Part shown: positions 34,828-44,032 of the stretch, piece by piece
How positions within the stretch are numbered: the first letter of the stretch is position 1
How the letters are laid out: each line of letters begins with the position of its first letter
Source: Chlorogloea sp. CCALA 695
Lineage (GTDB): Bacteria > Cyanobacteriota > Cyanobacteriia > Cyanobacteriales > Chroococcidiopsidaceae
Direction of reading: 5' to 3'
Length of the DNA stretch: 64,000 bases
Assembly: GCF_003003885.1 (NCBI RefSeq)
Contig: NZ_PVWN01000009.1
Location: 62,001-126,000, forward strand
Notes under the pieces: generated by a model
Told to the model about the DNA's origin: nothing
The model's input: only the letters and a program-made list of their open reading frames with translations
The model's database searches: none
Translations under genes and position numbers: made by a program

Positions 34828-35166
34828 ATGATGAATTCTCCCTTAGTTGGCTTGCTGATTTTGGTTACAGTAGCTTTGAGTGCGATCGCCCAAACTTTAC
34901 TAAAATTAGGGGCTGATGGACAATCCTTAAACATCTATTTACTTGGTGGGGTTTGTCTTTACGGCTTAAGTGCGATTTTTTATATAGTTGTACTAGGAAA
35001 GCTTAATTTATCGGTAGCCTATCCCTTGGTAATTGGGTTAACGATGATCGCCACTACAATTAGTAGCGCCATAATTTTAAAAGAAAAAATCCCCCTGTCG
35101 CAATGGCTGGCTATTGGATTAATTTTAAGTGGAGTAAGTGTGATCGCCTTTACAAAATCCGCCTAA
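34828..35166 (+). CDS. Small multidrug resistance/EamA-like transporter
   Basis: The 112-residue protein has four hydrophobic helices. Start MMNSPLVGLLILVTVALSAI, then QTLLKLGAD with a membrane-proximal Lys, NLSVAYPLVIGLTMIATTISS and IPLSQWLAIGLILSGVSVIAF. The fold is that of half-size DMT proteins (SMR/EmrE or ArnE-like). The conserved Glu14 of EmrE has no obvious equivalent in the first helix, so drug export is doubtful. AGAGG lies 7 nt before ATG 34828, which decides the start. Confidence 0.82.
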   Translation: MMNSPLVGLLILVTVALSAIAQTLLKLGADGQSLNIYLLGGVCLYGLSAIFYIVVLGKLNLSVAYPLVIGLTMIATTISSAIILKEKIPLSQWLAIGLILSGVSVIAFTKSA

Positions 35167-35212
35167 GTTTCTGCTCTGCTAATATGCGTCTAAAGTAATT
35201 GGGAGGCAAAAA

Positions 35213-36490
35213 GTGAAAGTTTTAGTTGTCGGTAATGGCGGTAGAGAACACGCGATCGCATTCAAACTACTACAATCGAGCAAAGTTGAACAAGTTTTTT
35301 GCGCTCCCGGTAATGGCGGTACAGCAACACTAGCACGCTGTCAGAACTTAGCTTTGGGGGTAAACGACTTTACAGCAATTGGACAATTTGCTCAAGATAA
35401 CAACATTGATTTAATTGTGATTGGGCCAGAAATACCTTTAGCTTTAGGCATTACTGACTACTTGCAAAATAGAGGAATTAAAGTGTTTGGGCCATCGCGC
35501 GCGGGAGCGCAAATTGAGGCAAGCAAGGCATGGGCAAAAGCATTAATGGCTGATGGGGGGATTCCCACAGCCAAAGCTGCCGTATTCACCGATGCAGCCG
35601 CAGCTAGAGGCTATGTAGAAGCGGGATCTGTACCCATTGTGATTAAAGCCGATGGGTTGGCGGCGGGTAAGGGAGTGATCGTGGCATCCACTGTTGAGGA
35701 AGCCCATAGAGCAATTAATAGTATATTTCAAGGGCAATTTGGCAGTGCGGGTAAGTTTGTCTTGGTAGAAGAATGTTTAATAGGGCAAGAAGTCTCTGTA
35801 ATCGCCTTGACTGACGGGATCTCAATTCGCCCTTTATTACCCGCCCAAGATCATAAACGCATCGGTGACGGCGATACAGGAGATAATACAGGCGGAATGG
35901 GCGCTTATGCCCCAGCACCATTAATTACCCCCGAATTAATGGCAAAAATAGAAGTAGAAGTATTGCAAAAGGCGATCGCTACTTTACGCGATCGCAACAT
36001 AGACTACCGAGGTGTACTTTATGCAGGCTTAATGGTATCACCCAAGGGCGAATTTAAAGTTTTGGAATTTAACTGTCGCTTTGGCGATCCTGAAACCCAA
36101 GCAATTTTACCTTTACTGGAAACACCTTTGGAAGACTTGTTACTAGCTTGCGTTGAAAAGAGATTAGGTGAAATGCCTGCTATTGCTTGGAAATCGGGCG
36201 CAGCTTGTTGTGTTGTCGCCTCGGCTAATGGTTATCCGGGAGAATATAGCAAAGGTGAAGCAATTTCTGGAATTACTAGCGCTGAAGGTTTAACAGATAC
36301 TTATATATTTCAAGCTGGCACAAAGCAGTTAGAGGGGCAAATAGTCACTGATGGCGGCCGGGTATTAGGGGTGACAGGAATAGGATCGAATTTTGTCCAA
36401 GCCATTGATTGTGCTTACGCGGCGATTAACTGCATCCATTTTCAGGGGATGTACTATCGCCGAGATATTGGCTACCGGGTAAAAAAATAA
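35213..36490 (+). CDS. purD: Phosphoribosylamine--glycine ligase PurD
   Basis: PurD makes glycinamide ribonucleotide in purine synthesis. The ATP-grasp protein of 425 residues has VLVVGNGGREHAIAFKL at the start, FGPSRAGAQIEASKAWAK, VIKADGLAAGKGVIVA, DGDTGDNTGGMGAYAPAP and LEFNCRFGDPETQ. The start is GTG with GGGAGG 7 nt upstream, which makes the choice secure. Confidence 0.97.
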   Translation: MKVLVVGNGGREHAIAFKLLQSSKVEQVFCAPGNGGTATLARCQNLALGVNDFTAIGQFAQDNNIDLIVIGPEIPLALGITDYLQNRGIKVFGPSRAGAQIEASKAWAKALMADGGIPTAKAAVFTDAAAARGYVEAGSVPIVIKADGLAAGKGVIVASTVEEAHRAINSIFQGQFGSAGKFVLVEECLIGQEVSVIALTDGISIRPLLPAQDHKRIGDGDTGDNTGGMGAYAPAPLITPELMAKIEVEVLQKAIATLRDRNIDYRGVLYAGLMVSPKGEFKVLEFNCRFGDPETQAILPLLETPLEDLLLACVEKRLGEMPAIAWKSGAACCVVASANGYPGEYSKGEAISGITSAEGLTDTYIFQAGTKQLEGQIVTDGGRVLGVTGIGSNFVQAIDCAYAAINCIHFQGMYYRRDIGYRVKK

Positions 36491-36580
36491 ATTTTGAGTC
36501 TTATTACCTACCTATTTACCAATTAACTGTTAGTTTTTAATTGTAAGGATTTATTACAAAAGTTAATATAAATTTAAAAA

Positions 36581-38560
36581 ATGGTTAATTGGTTCAAAAC
36601 ACTTGCAAAAGCGATCGCCCATTGGTGGGCAGATTTTACGCTGCAAACAAAGCTATTGGCGGCGGCGACTTTGGTTGTCTCCTTAATTATGAGTGGGCTT
36701 ACCTTTTGGGCCGTTAATACGATTCAACAAGATGCGCGCACAAATGATACTCGTTTTGGGAGCGATTTGGGACTGCTACTGGCTTCCAACGTTGCGCCGC
36801 TAGTTGCCGAAAATAATCTTACAGAAGTTGCCCAGTTTTCTCAACGCTTTTATAGCAACACTTCTAGCGTCCGTTATATGCTTTACGCCGACGAAGCGGG
36901 ACAAATATTTTTTGGGATTCCTTTTTGGCAACCAGAAGTTCAAACGTCTTTAAGTATCGCCAGACGCATTAATTTACCCGAAAATTATGCTGCCAATTCG
37001 GAAATTCCGATGGTACGTCAGCACGTCTCCCCCGATGGAGAAGTTACAGACGTATTTATTCCTTTACTGTACGAAGGAAGATACTTAGGGGTTTTGGCGA
37101 TCGGTACTAATCCTAATCCTACCGTTGTTGCTTCTTCAAATCTAACGCGGGATGTAACGATCGCAGTTTTTGTATCTATTTGGGTAATGGTGATACTAGG
37201 GGCGGTTTCTAACGCTTTGATGATCACTCAGCCAATTAAAGAGCTATCAACGGGGGTAAAAAATATTGCGGCGGGAAACTTTAAGCAACGTATCGATTTA
37301 CCGCTTAGTGGCGAATTGGGAGAATTGATTTTTAGCTTTAATGAAATGGCGGAAAAGCTAGAAAGCTACGACGAGCAAAATATTGACGAATTGACGGCGG
37401 AAAAAGCCAAGCTTGAAACTTTAGTTTCAACCATCGCCGATGGTGCGGTGCTATTAGATGCCGATTTGCAGGTAATTTTAGTTAATCCTACCGCCCGACG
37501 GATTTTTGGCTGGGAAGGGGTGGAAGTAGTGGGTATAAATATACTTAATCAGTTACCAATGGCGGTGAAAGTAGAGCTATCGCGCCCCTTGTATCAAATC
37601 GCGTCAGGAGAGCGCGATAGTGCTGAGTTTAGGCTTACTCTTTCTGAGCCAAGCGATCGCACAGTACGCATTCTTTTAACTACCGTAGTCAATCAGCAAC
37701 GCGAAAGTATCAAAGGTATTGCGATTACTATCCAAGATATTACCCGCGAAGTAGAGCTAAATGAAGCCAAAAGTCAGTTTATTAGTAACGTTTCCCACGA
37801 GTTGAGAACGCCCTTATTTAACATCAAAACTCACATTGAAACTTTACACGATTACGGGGAAGAATTAACTGAAACCGAGCGCCGGGAGTTTTTGGAAACC
37901 GCCAACAACGAAACCGATAGACTTGCACGTTTAGTAAATGATGTTTTGGACTTGTCGCGGCTAGAATCTTGCCGAATCTATCATTTTGATAGCGTAGACT
38001 TATCGCAAGCAGTAGAGCAAACTTTACGCACCTATCAATTAAATGCTAGAGATAAAGGTATTGAGCTAGTACAAGAAATCTCCCGTGATTTGCCCTCAGT
38101 ATTAGGCAATTACGATTTGCTCTTACAAGTTTTTACAAATTTGGTAGGTAATGCGCTTAAATTTACTCAGCCAGGGGGAATGGTAGCAATTCGCGCTTAT
38201 TTATTGCCAACAACAGCTATAAACGAGCATTTACATGCTTCTGCTAATCAAATCCGCATCGAAGTTTCTGATACCGGAATTGGCATTGACACAGAAGATC
38301 AACAAGCCATCTTCGATCGCTTTTTCCGGGTAGAAAACCGCGTTCATACTCTAGAAGGTACAGGCTTAGGACTATCAATTGTCCGCAATATTGTTGACAA
38401 ACATCATAGCTTCGTCCATTTAGTCAGCGAGGTTGGTGTCGGTACAACTTTTTGGTTTGATTTAGCCGTGTTCGTTGAAAAACCATCAGTGACAGATAAT
38501 TTGTCGCTCATGGATGCAATTAGCAAGTCTAAAACCTTTGTCAAGCGATCGCCAAGCTAG
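36581..38560 (+). CDS. nblS: Sensor histidine kinase NblS (Hik33/DspA)
   Basis: NblS is the conserved cyanobacterial sensor for high light, nutrient and osmotic or cold stress and controls phycobilisome and high-light genes through RpaB. The 659-residue protein has a first membrane span near 24-46, an extracytoplasmic sensor region (SVRYMLYADEAGQIFFGIPF), a second span near 190-210, HAMP, PAS (VSTIADGAVLLDADLQVIL), the phosphoacceptor H406 in ISNVSHELRTPLFNIKTHIE and the ATPase blocks VGNALKF, DTGIGI and GTGLGLSIV. The LFNIKTHIETLHDYG stretch is characteristic of the Hik33 group. Confidence 0.95.
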   Translation: MVNWFKTLAKAIAHWWADFTLQTKLLAAATLVVSLIMSGLTFWAVNTIQQDARTNDTRFGSDLGLLLASNVAPLVAENNLTEVAQFSQRFYSNTSSVRYMLYADEAGQIFFGIPFWQPEVQTSLSIARRINLPENYAANSEIPMVRQHVSPDGEVTDVFIPLLYEGRYLGVLAIGTNPNPTVVASSNLTRDVTIAVFVSIWVMVILGAVSNALMITQPIKELSTGVKNIAAGNFKQRIDLPLSGELGELIFSFNEMAEKLESYDEQNIDELTAEKAKLETLVSTIADGAVLLDADLQVILVNPTARRIFGWEGVEVVGINILNQLPMAVKVELSRPLYQIASGERDSAEFRLTLSEPSDRTVRILLTTVVNQQRESIKGIAITIQDITREVELNEAKSQFISNVSHELRTPLFNIKTHIETLHDYGEELTETERREFLETANNETDRLARLVNDVLDLSRLESCRIYHFDSVDLSQAVEQTLRTYQLNARDKGIELVQEISRDLPSVLGNYDLLLQVFTNLVGNALKFTQPGGMVAIRAYLLPTTAINEHLHASANQIRIEVSDTGIGIDTEDQQAIFDRFFRVENRVHTLEGTGLGLSIVRNIVDKHHSFVHLVSEVGVGTTFWFDLAVFVEKPSVTDNLSLMDAISKSKTFVKRSPS

Positions 38561-38598
38561 TTAATCATAAACCGTCAGTCTTTAAGATTCAGCTAAAG

Positions 38599-38919
38599 TT
38601 ATTTAGTTGGAAATTCGGCGGCGATTATTACCTGATACTCAATCGCTTCAACGATCTTATGAGGAATATTGCCCATTTTTAAAACAAACTGGCGTTCAAC
38701 TTCTTCTAATAGCTCTACCGAGATTGCTTTCCACTCCTGACGAGTGCGCCAACGAATAATTAAAATAACTTCTGTAGGTGTGTGAGGATTTCGCCAAACT
38801 TCTTTATTTATAAACCCAGGAAACTGCGCGATCGCCTTTGTCCAAATTTCCCGATCTAATTGCAGATATTTTTCCTGATATTGGGACGCAACTTCAACTT
38901 TGAGTAACTCAATGACCAC
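38599..38919 (-). CDS. TIGR03792 family protein
   Basis: A 106-residue ferredoxin-like (dimeric alpha/beta barrel) protein. It starts MVIELLKVEVASQYQEKYLQ and has KAIAQFPGFINKEVWRNPHTPTEVILIIRWRT, the antibiotic biosynthesis monooxygenase-like core of the TIGR03792 family, which is found mostly in cyanobacteria. The function is unknown. It is adjacent (14 bp) to cpdA on the same strand and converges with nblS. Confidence 0.85.
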   Translation of the reverse strand: MVIELLKVEVASQYQEKYLQLDREIWTKAIAQFPGFINKEVWRNPHTPTEVILIIRWRTRQEWKAISVELLEEVERQFVLKMGNIPHKIVEAIEYQVIIAAEFPTK

Positions 38920-38933
38920 AATTATTTAACGCT

Positions 38934-39689
38934 TTACGCCCGGACGATTTCTGTATTGTAAGTTCCATCAGCAAAGAGATTTATCAATCTAAATCCTGGT
39001 TGAGCTTGCTTGTCAATCGCAAACTCTTTGCTTTGGGGTTGAAACTGAACGCAGGTAGAAGGGGAACCTAAATAACGCACATTACCGCGCCTAGTGTCAA
39101 ACTCTTGATGAATATGACCAAATATAACCAATTTTATCTGTGGATAGCGATCGCAAACTGCCAAAAACTCCTCATAGTTGCGTAAATTAATCTTATCCAT
39201 CCACTCAGAATTAATCGAGCAAGGTGGATGATGCAACGCGACTAAGGTAGGATTAGGATTTTGCTCTAGTTGAAGTTCTAACCACTCCAAACTTTGCTTA
39301 GAAATCTCTCCATGTACGCAACCTGGAATTAAAGAGCTTAAAAGTATAAAATTCCAGCCGCCAGCATGAAAAGACTTAGTTGCATTAATTGGAGATTGTA
39401 ATACTTGCTCCATAACTTGTAAATTGTCGTGATTGCCTGGAAGCCAGTAAGCAGGAATATTTAACGGTGCAACAAGGCTAGTTAGGCGATCGTAAGATTG
39501 GCTGCTTTCGTCTTGAGAAAGATCCCCGGTTAATAACAAAATATCTGGTTGCGGCTGCAATGTACTTAATTTTTCGACCACAGCAAGCAATGATTTGTAA
39601 GTTGTTACCCCAAAGACACTTGGCTCAACCTCTGCAAATAAATGAGTATCAGTAATTTGAGCAATTAGCATTGATGGAGTGGTATTCAT
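38934..39689 (-). CDS. CpdA-like 3',5'-cyclic-AMP phosphodiesterase
   Basis: This calcineurin-like metallophosphoesterase of 251 residues contains the metal-binding set ITDTHLF, LLTGDLSQD, LPGNHDN, ALHHPPC and VIFGHIHQE in order, and the YLGSPSTCVQFQPQSKEF tail typical of the CpdA/Icc group. Cyclic AMP is the expected substrate by family; other phosphodiesters are possible. It is cotranscribed with the TIGR03792 gene. Confidence 0.88.
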   Translation of the reverse strand: MNTTPSMLIAQITDTHLFAEVEPSVFGVTTYKSLLAVVEKLSTLQPQPDILLLTGDLSQDESSQSYDRLTSLVAPLNIPAYWLPGNHDNLQVMEQVLQSPINATKSFHAGGWNFILLSSLIPGCVHGEISKQSLEWLELQLEQNPNPTLVALHHPPCSINSEWMDKINLRNYEEFLAVCDRYPQIKLVIFGHIHQEFDTRRGNVRYLGSPSTCVQFQPQSKEFAIDKQAQPGFRLINLFADGTYNTEIVRA

Positions 39690-39857
39690 GGCAAAAAGTT
39701 TAGTTTTTAAATTAATTGGTGCAAGTAGGTATTTCTAGCAAAATTTTGGGGAGTAATGCACATTTTTAAAACTTTCCGATTGATAGAATTGTAGCAAGGC
39801 GCGATCGTGCTGCACTGTAATAATTTAATTGCAAGGAATAATAAAAAAGGTACATTC

Positions 39858-40181
39858 ATGGAAAATAATAACTGGCTTCAGCAACTCGTAATGCTTGGTG
39901 TAGGGACAACATCGTTAGTTGCGGAAAAATTACGCGATGCAAGCGACGACTTAGTTAAAGATGGCAAGCTAAACCCTGAGCAAGCTAAGGTTTTCGTCGA
40001 TGATATGATGCAGCAATTAAAGTCGGAACAGGGAAACTGGGAAACCCAAATACAAAAGCAAATTAAGAACGTGATGCAAGATTTGGGTGTACCTCGTCAA
40101 TCAGAAACCGATGAATTGCGGGGAAGGATTGATCGCCTAGAGCGTCAAGTACGAGATTTGGAAAATAAACTTTGGCGTTAA
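39858..40181 (+). CDS. Phasin-like small helical protein
   Basis: The 107-residue protein MENNNWLQQLVMLGVGTTSL is largely helical, with a C-terminal coiled coil (LRGRIDRLERQVRDLENKLW). The middle (DLVKDGKLNPEQAKVFVDDMMQQLKSEQ) matches the phasin/poly(3-hydroxyalkanoate) granule-associated small proteins of cyanobacteria. Granule association is by family only; no PHA synthase is nearby. The ATG at 39858 is preferred over an upstream in-frame start at 39807 that gives an atypical leader. Confidence 0.7.
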   Translation: MENNNWLQQLVMLGVGTTSLVAEKLRDASDDLVKDGKLNPEQAKVFVDDMMQQLKSEQGNWETQIQKQIKNVMQDLGVPRQSETDELRGRIDRLERQVRDLENKLWR

Positions 40182-40265
40182 TTTGCATTCTTCCCAGCAA
40201 GTGAACTAAAATTTGTTGTGTTTGTAACACTTTCTACTATTCCTTAATTTTAAGGAGGAAGAATT

Positions 40266-40781
40266 TTGAGAGAAATTATCGTCAGTTTTGGTGTCATAGT
40301 AGTCTGTGTTGTCGTTTTGGTTGTGAGTCAATTTACAAATCAGCCCAACGCTAGTGCAGATAGACTTACCCAAAACCAACCCCAAATCGCTCAAGTAACA
40401 GAAAAACCAACCAGTAATATTATGTCTGATGACGATAACAAAGCTGTAACAACCGCTTCTGGATTGAAGTACGTTGTCATAAATGAAGGTACGGGTGCGG
40501 CTCCTAAAACTGGTCAAACCGTTGTAGTTCATTACACCGGAACTTTAGAAGATGGCACAAAATTTGATAGTTCCCGCGATCGCGGTCAGCCTTTTTCGTT
40601 TAAATTAGGTGTAGGACAAGTTATTAAAGGCTGGGATGAAGGACTTAGCACTATGAAAGTAGGCGATCGCCGTCAGCTTACTATTCCCCCAGAATTAGGC
40701 TATGGCGCACGCGGTGCAGGTGGCACAATTCCCCCCAATGCGACGCTTATTTTTGATGTAGAATTGCTAAAAATTAGCTAA
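40266..40781 (+). CDS. FKBP-type peptidyl-prolyl cis-trans isomerase
   Basis: The 171-residue protein has an N-terminal hydrophobic segment ([18 protein letters not shown]), a Gln/Pro-rich linker and an FKBP domain from about residue 62: [84 protein letters not shown]. The conserved tyrosine, Asp and Trp of the active site are present. It is probably anchored and lumenal or periplasmic. The start is TTG with AAGGAGG upstream, the only credible site. A strong terminator follows. Confidence 0.93.
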   Translation: MREIIVSFGVIVVCVVVLVVSQFTNQPNASADRLTQNQPQIAQVTEKPTSNIMSDDDNKAVTTASGLKYVVINEGTGAAPKTGQTVVVHYTGTLEDGTKFDSSRDRGQPFSFKLGVGQVIKGWDEGLSTMKVGDRRQLTIPPELGYGARGAGGTIPPNATLIFDVELLKIS

Positions 40782-40789
40782 CAATTGCG

Positions 40790-40819
40790 ATCGGGGCGTA
40801 GCTAAATGTGCGCCCCGAT
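40790..40819. terminator. Bidirectional terminator between FKBP gene and exbD
   Basis: ATCGGGGCG and CGCCCCGAT form a perfect 9-bp GC-rich stem around a 12-nt loop, followed by TTTATTT. The flanking genes are convergent. Confidence 0.85.
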
Positions 40820-40823
40820 TTAT

Positions 40824-41225
40824 TTAAGGCTGTTTAGTTGCGATCGCGAGTTTTGCCCCTTCAACTCGGCGCACTCTGTCCATTACAGCGATTACTTGCC
40901 CGTGATTTACTTGCTCGTCAGCATTTAAAATTACTACTACTTCTTTACCACTAGGAATCAACGCTTCAATTTGCGATTCTAAAGCTTCCAACTTAGTAGA
41001 TTTGCGATTTAGAGCCAAATTTCCTTTTTCATCAATAGTAATTGCGATCGGCGTAGAGTTTTGGCTTTGGGCTGTTCCGGCTTTGGGCAAATTGACAGGT
41101 AAACCCTGTGAACGAGTCAAGTACAGTGTAGAAATAATGAAAAATGTCAATATGGCAAAGATGACATCGATCATCGGTACGATGTTTATTTGCGATGGCA
41201 TTTCTGGTTCATCGGGTAGACGCAT
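40824..41225 (-). CDS. ExbD/TolR family biopolymer transport protein
   Basis: The 133-residue protein has one N-terminal membrane helix (INIVPMIDVIFAILTFFIISTLYL) with the functionally essential Asp in PMIDVIF, and a periplasmic domain (LPVNLPKAGTAQSQNSTPIAITID, VVVILNADEQVNHGQVIAVMDRVR). It forms the proton channel with ExbB, energising TonB. It overlaps the exbB gene by 17 bp and is cotranscribed with it. Confidence 0.92.
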   Translation of the reverse strand: MRLPDEPEMPSQINIVPMIDVIFAILTFFIISTLYLTRSQGLPVNLPKAGTAQSQNSTPIAITIDEKGNLALNRKSTKLEALESQIEALIPSGKEVVVILNADEQVNHGQVIAVMDRVRRVEGAKLAIATKQP

Positions 41226-41862
41226 AAGATACCCCCTGACGCTCGTAATGGCGACGATACAGCAATTCTAACTGTCCGCCATATTCTTGAATCCGCGCCG
41301 TTTGCCGCAAGTACAAACCTCGAAAGGTATTGGCAAATAACAGTGTAAAAATAGCAACTATTAACCCCGATGCGGTAGAAACTAACGCCTCGCTAATTCC
41401 TCCTGTCACGTTTGCTGTGCGGCTACCTCCAACTTCACCAATATTTAGTGAAGCAAACGAAGTAATCAATCCCAAAATAGTACCGAGAAGACCTAAAAGG
41501 GGTGACAGGCTAATAATGGTGTCAAATATATTGCTAAACCTTTTAAGTAAAGGTAACTCCGCCTGTGCCTCGCTTTCTAAGGCTAGACGAAATTCCTCTG
41601 GGGTTGGTTGTTCTAGTTCTAAAGCAGCCAGAAAAATCCGCGACATCGGCAAATCGGCATTTTGTTTCAGCTTATCCACAGCGCCAACAATATTTTCATG
41701 GCGGTAAAGGTTTAATACGTCGCGTACAACTCGATTTTGGCGCTTGTTTATCCGCACCCAAAAAACTACACGCTCAATAATTAAAGCGGCAGCCACAACT
41801 GAAAAGCCCAGTAGCGGGAACATTACCACGCCACCAGCAGCAAACAGATTTTGTATTTCCAT
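41209..41862 (-). CDS. ExbB/TolQ/MotA family proton channel protein
   Basis: An inner-membrane protein of 217 residues with three hydrophobic helices. Diagnostic text: VVMFPLLGFSVVAAALIIERVV at the N terminus, LLKRFSNIFDTIISLSPLLGLLGTILGLITSF and GGISEALVSTASGLIVAIFTLLFAN. It works with ExbD and TonB. The gene starts in the 370-bp region shared with divergent tonB, which contains the shared 15-mer described under findings. Confidence 0.93.
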   Translation of the reverse strand: MEIQNLFAAGGVVMFPLLGFSVVAAALIIERVVFWVRINKRQNRVVRDVLNLYRHENIVGAVDKLKQNADLPMSRIFLAALELEQPTPEEFRLALESEAQAELPLLKRFSNIFDTIISLSPLLGLLGTILGLITSFASLNIGEVGGSRTANVTGGISEALVSTASGLIVAIFTLLFANTFRGLYLRQTARIQEYGGQLELLYRRHYERQGVSYASTR

Positions 41863-42232
41863 CTAAGTATTTATAGAGTCAATTGAGCTTATGCCCGCTA
41901 TTTTATTACAATAATTGACATTTATTACTAACAAGCTCTTACAAAAAGTTTTTCTTGTTTATAACAATTATCGCTTAAGAAACAAATTCGATTATGATTG
42001 AGTTTTTATAAAAAATATATAATAACCAACATTTAAAGTCAAACGACAAGCTGTCAAACTCCATAAACTTAGAGTCAGCAAGGTTTATAGGGCAAAAAAA
42101 TAAATGATTTCTAGTATTTTGCCTAAATATCAGAGATAATTCTTCGGAAAAATATCTAGATATTTTTCTTGAAATTTGCTAGTTGCACGTATTAAGCTGA
42201 GAAGGTTAATAAGAATAGATATTAATAAGTTT
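41863..42232. promoter_or_regulatory. Divergent regulatory region exbB / tonB
   Basis: AT-rich 370-bp intergenic region with no gene. It contains GACAAGCTGTCAAAC at 42045-42059, preceded by AGTCAAAC at 42037-42044, so GTCAAAC occurs as a 15-bp-spaced direct repeat. The same 15-mer, differing at one position, is present in the BlaI/receptor divergent region. This is a candidate operator; the protein that binds is unknown. Confidence 0.5.
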
Positions 42233-44032
42233 ATGAGCTTGTTACGCATAGCTGTCGAGCAGAGAGAAAAAGAAGCACAAGCCCTCAATTCTTTTCTGGC
42301 GTTTAGTCTGATTGGCTCCCTAGCTTTGCATATTGGGGTGCTAAGTTTAGGCGGCAATTTTTTGGGTAAAGCACCGGAAGTAGAAAATGAGCCGATTGAA
42401 GTTGCGATCGTGGAATTGCCAAATCCGCCAAAGTTAGAATTAAAGCAAGAAACTAAAGCAAGCGGCTCCGTAGCAGGGAATAATCAAGCTATACTCAGCA
42501 ATGCTGGAGGTAGCGAAGGATTCGGCGTAGCTGGTGGTGGCGGTGCATCTCAAGAAAAATCGCCCTCACCTAAAAAAATCACCTCCTCAAATTCATCAGA
42601 AGTTTTAAAGGTTCAACCAGCACCACCACAGAAGTTACTGCAAAGCAGTTCTAAAGTAATCTCTACACCACAGCAAAATCAAAGAACAAACCTAGAAAAA
42701 GTACCAGCAAAAATTGTTGCTCAACCAAAACCTGTAGTTACACCTCCCCAAGAACTATCAGAAATTGTTACTCAACCAAAACCTGTAGCAACTCCTGCAC
42801 CGATTCCGGTAGCTAGTGCAACTGTAGCAAAGACATCTAATCCCATAGCAGTTGATCGCTCATCGCAAATTCAGCAGCAAAATAATCAAAGATTAAACAG
42901 CCTGCTGGTAAATGCTAAAAACGCTAGAGAGCAAGCCTCAAGCGATCGCCAAGGTAAGATTGCTGCTAATTTGAGAAACCAAGCCGGAAGCGGCGTTACC
43001 AATAGCAATAGTTTAGGTAATAGCGCTAGTAATGAATTGAGAAACGGAACAGGTACAGGTACTGGCGGTACGGGTACTGGTAGAGGTACTGGAAACGGTA
43101 CAGGTACGGGTACTGGAAACGGTACAGGTACGGGAAATGGCGGTACTGGTAGAGGTATAGGTACAGGAGGCGGTATAGGTACGGGTAGTGGTAGAGGTAC
43201 TGGAAACGGTACAGGTACGGGTACTGGCGGTACTGGTAGAGGTAATAATGTGCAAAACGGTTCAACTGTAGCGACAGGAGCGCGAAATATAGAGCGCAGA
43301 ACTTCACCAGCAGATAATACTAATGATACAAATCCAGGAGCGTCGGGTCGTTTAGGTTGTCGCACCTGTAGTAAGCCCAAGTACCCAGAAAGTGCTAGAA
43401 AGAGAAGATTAGAAGGCAAAGCAGAAATTAGTGTTGATGTTGATAAAAAAGGTAATGTTACAAATGTGAGACTTGCCCAAACTAGCGGTCACGCGGAGCT
43501 AGACAAAGCCGCCGTTGAGCAAGCCAGAAACTGGAAATTTAACGCCCCCAATGGTGCAGCGCAAGGAGTCACCGCCAAAGTTGATTTTGCAATAGAAGGC
43601 TCAAAGAAGTCGCGCCAAATTCGCGAACGTCGCCGCCAAAGAGCCATTACACGCAAACGACCTGTTGCTAGTAGTCAAAATACCCAGACAACGCCTGTAG
43701 TTAGAACACCAGCAAGGCAAAATACTAATACTGCCTTAAATCGCTCGCTGCGCCGTCAATCAACTACAGTCAGACGGCGGCGCGTAGATACCTTGCCACC
43801 TCGTCAAGCGTTTGACGCACCCCAACGCCAGCAAAGGCGACAATCTGCGCCAAGTCAAACAAGACTACGAGAATCTTTAAGGCGATCACCACGAGCAACA
43901 TCACCCAATCAAACTAGAAGAAGGCGACAGCAGCCACAAACAACATCGCCCAATCAAACTAAGCTCAGACAATCTTTGCGTCTTCATAAACAATCGCCAT
44001 CAACGCCTAGTAACAATTCTAATGAGCCGTAG
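42233..44032 (+). CDS. TonB family energy transducer with repeat linker and basic tail
   Basis: The protein of 599 residues starts [20 protein letters not shown], has one membrane anchor ([21 protein letters not shown], about residues 21-41), a long Pro/Ser/Lys/Gln linker, and a Gly/Thr/Arg/Asn repeat (about 270-337) rich in GTGTG. The TonB_C domain (about 371-455) contains [34 protein letters not shown]-like strands and [14 protein letters not shown]. About 145 basic residues follow ([18 protein letters not shown] motifs), which is unusual because TonB normally ends with its C-terminal domain. The in-frame start at 42176 is less likely than ATG 42233. Confidence 0.85.
   Translation: MSLLRIAVEQREKEAQALNSFLAFSLIGSLALHIGVLSLGGNFLGKAPEVENEPIEVAIVELPNPPKLELKQETKASGSVAGNNQAILSNAGGSEGFGVAGGGGASQEKSPSPKKITSSNSSEVLKVQPAPPQKLLQSSSKVISTPQQNQRTNLEKVPAKIVAQPKPVVTPPQELSEIVTQPKPVATPAPIPVASATVAKTSNPIAVDRSSQIQQQNNQRLNSLLVNAKNAREQASSDRQGKIAANLRNQAGSGVTNSNSLGNSASNELRNGTGTGTGGTGTGRGTGNGTGTGTGNGTGTGNGGTGRGIGTGGGIGTGSGRGTGNGTGTGTGGTGRGNNVQNGSTVATGARNIERRTSPADNTNDTNPGASGRLGCRTCSKPKYPESARKRRLEGKAEISVDVDKKGNVTNVRLAQTSGHAELDKAAVEQARNWKFNAPNGAAQGVTAKVDFAIEGSKKSRQIRERRRQRAITRKRPVASSQNTQTTPVVRTPARQNTNTALNRSLRRQSTTVRRRRVDTLPPRQAFDAPQRQQRRQSAPSQTRLRESLRRSPRATSPNQTRRRRQQPQTTSPNQTKLRQSLRLHKQSPSTPSNNSNEP
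43044..43245 (+). repeat. GGTACN-type minisatellite encoding the Gly/Thr linker of TonB
   Basis: A stretch of about 200 bp built from six-base units such as GGTACA, GGTACG, GGTACT with occasional GGAAAC and GGTAGA. A perfect 39-bp direct repeat occurs at 43078-43116 and 43189-43227, 111 bp (37 codons) apart, so the frame is kept. It reads as a Gly-Thr linker of about 67 residues. Confidence 0.9.

Noticed and set aside
43013-43419. Three long antisense frames across the tonB linker
   Set aside because: They are artefacts of the GGTACN repeat (Pro/Val- or Tyr-rich products) with no independent signals.
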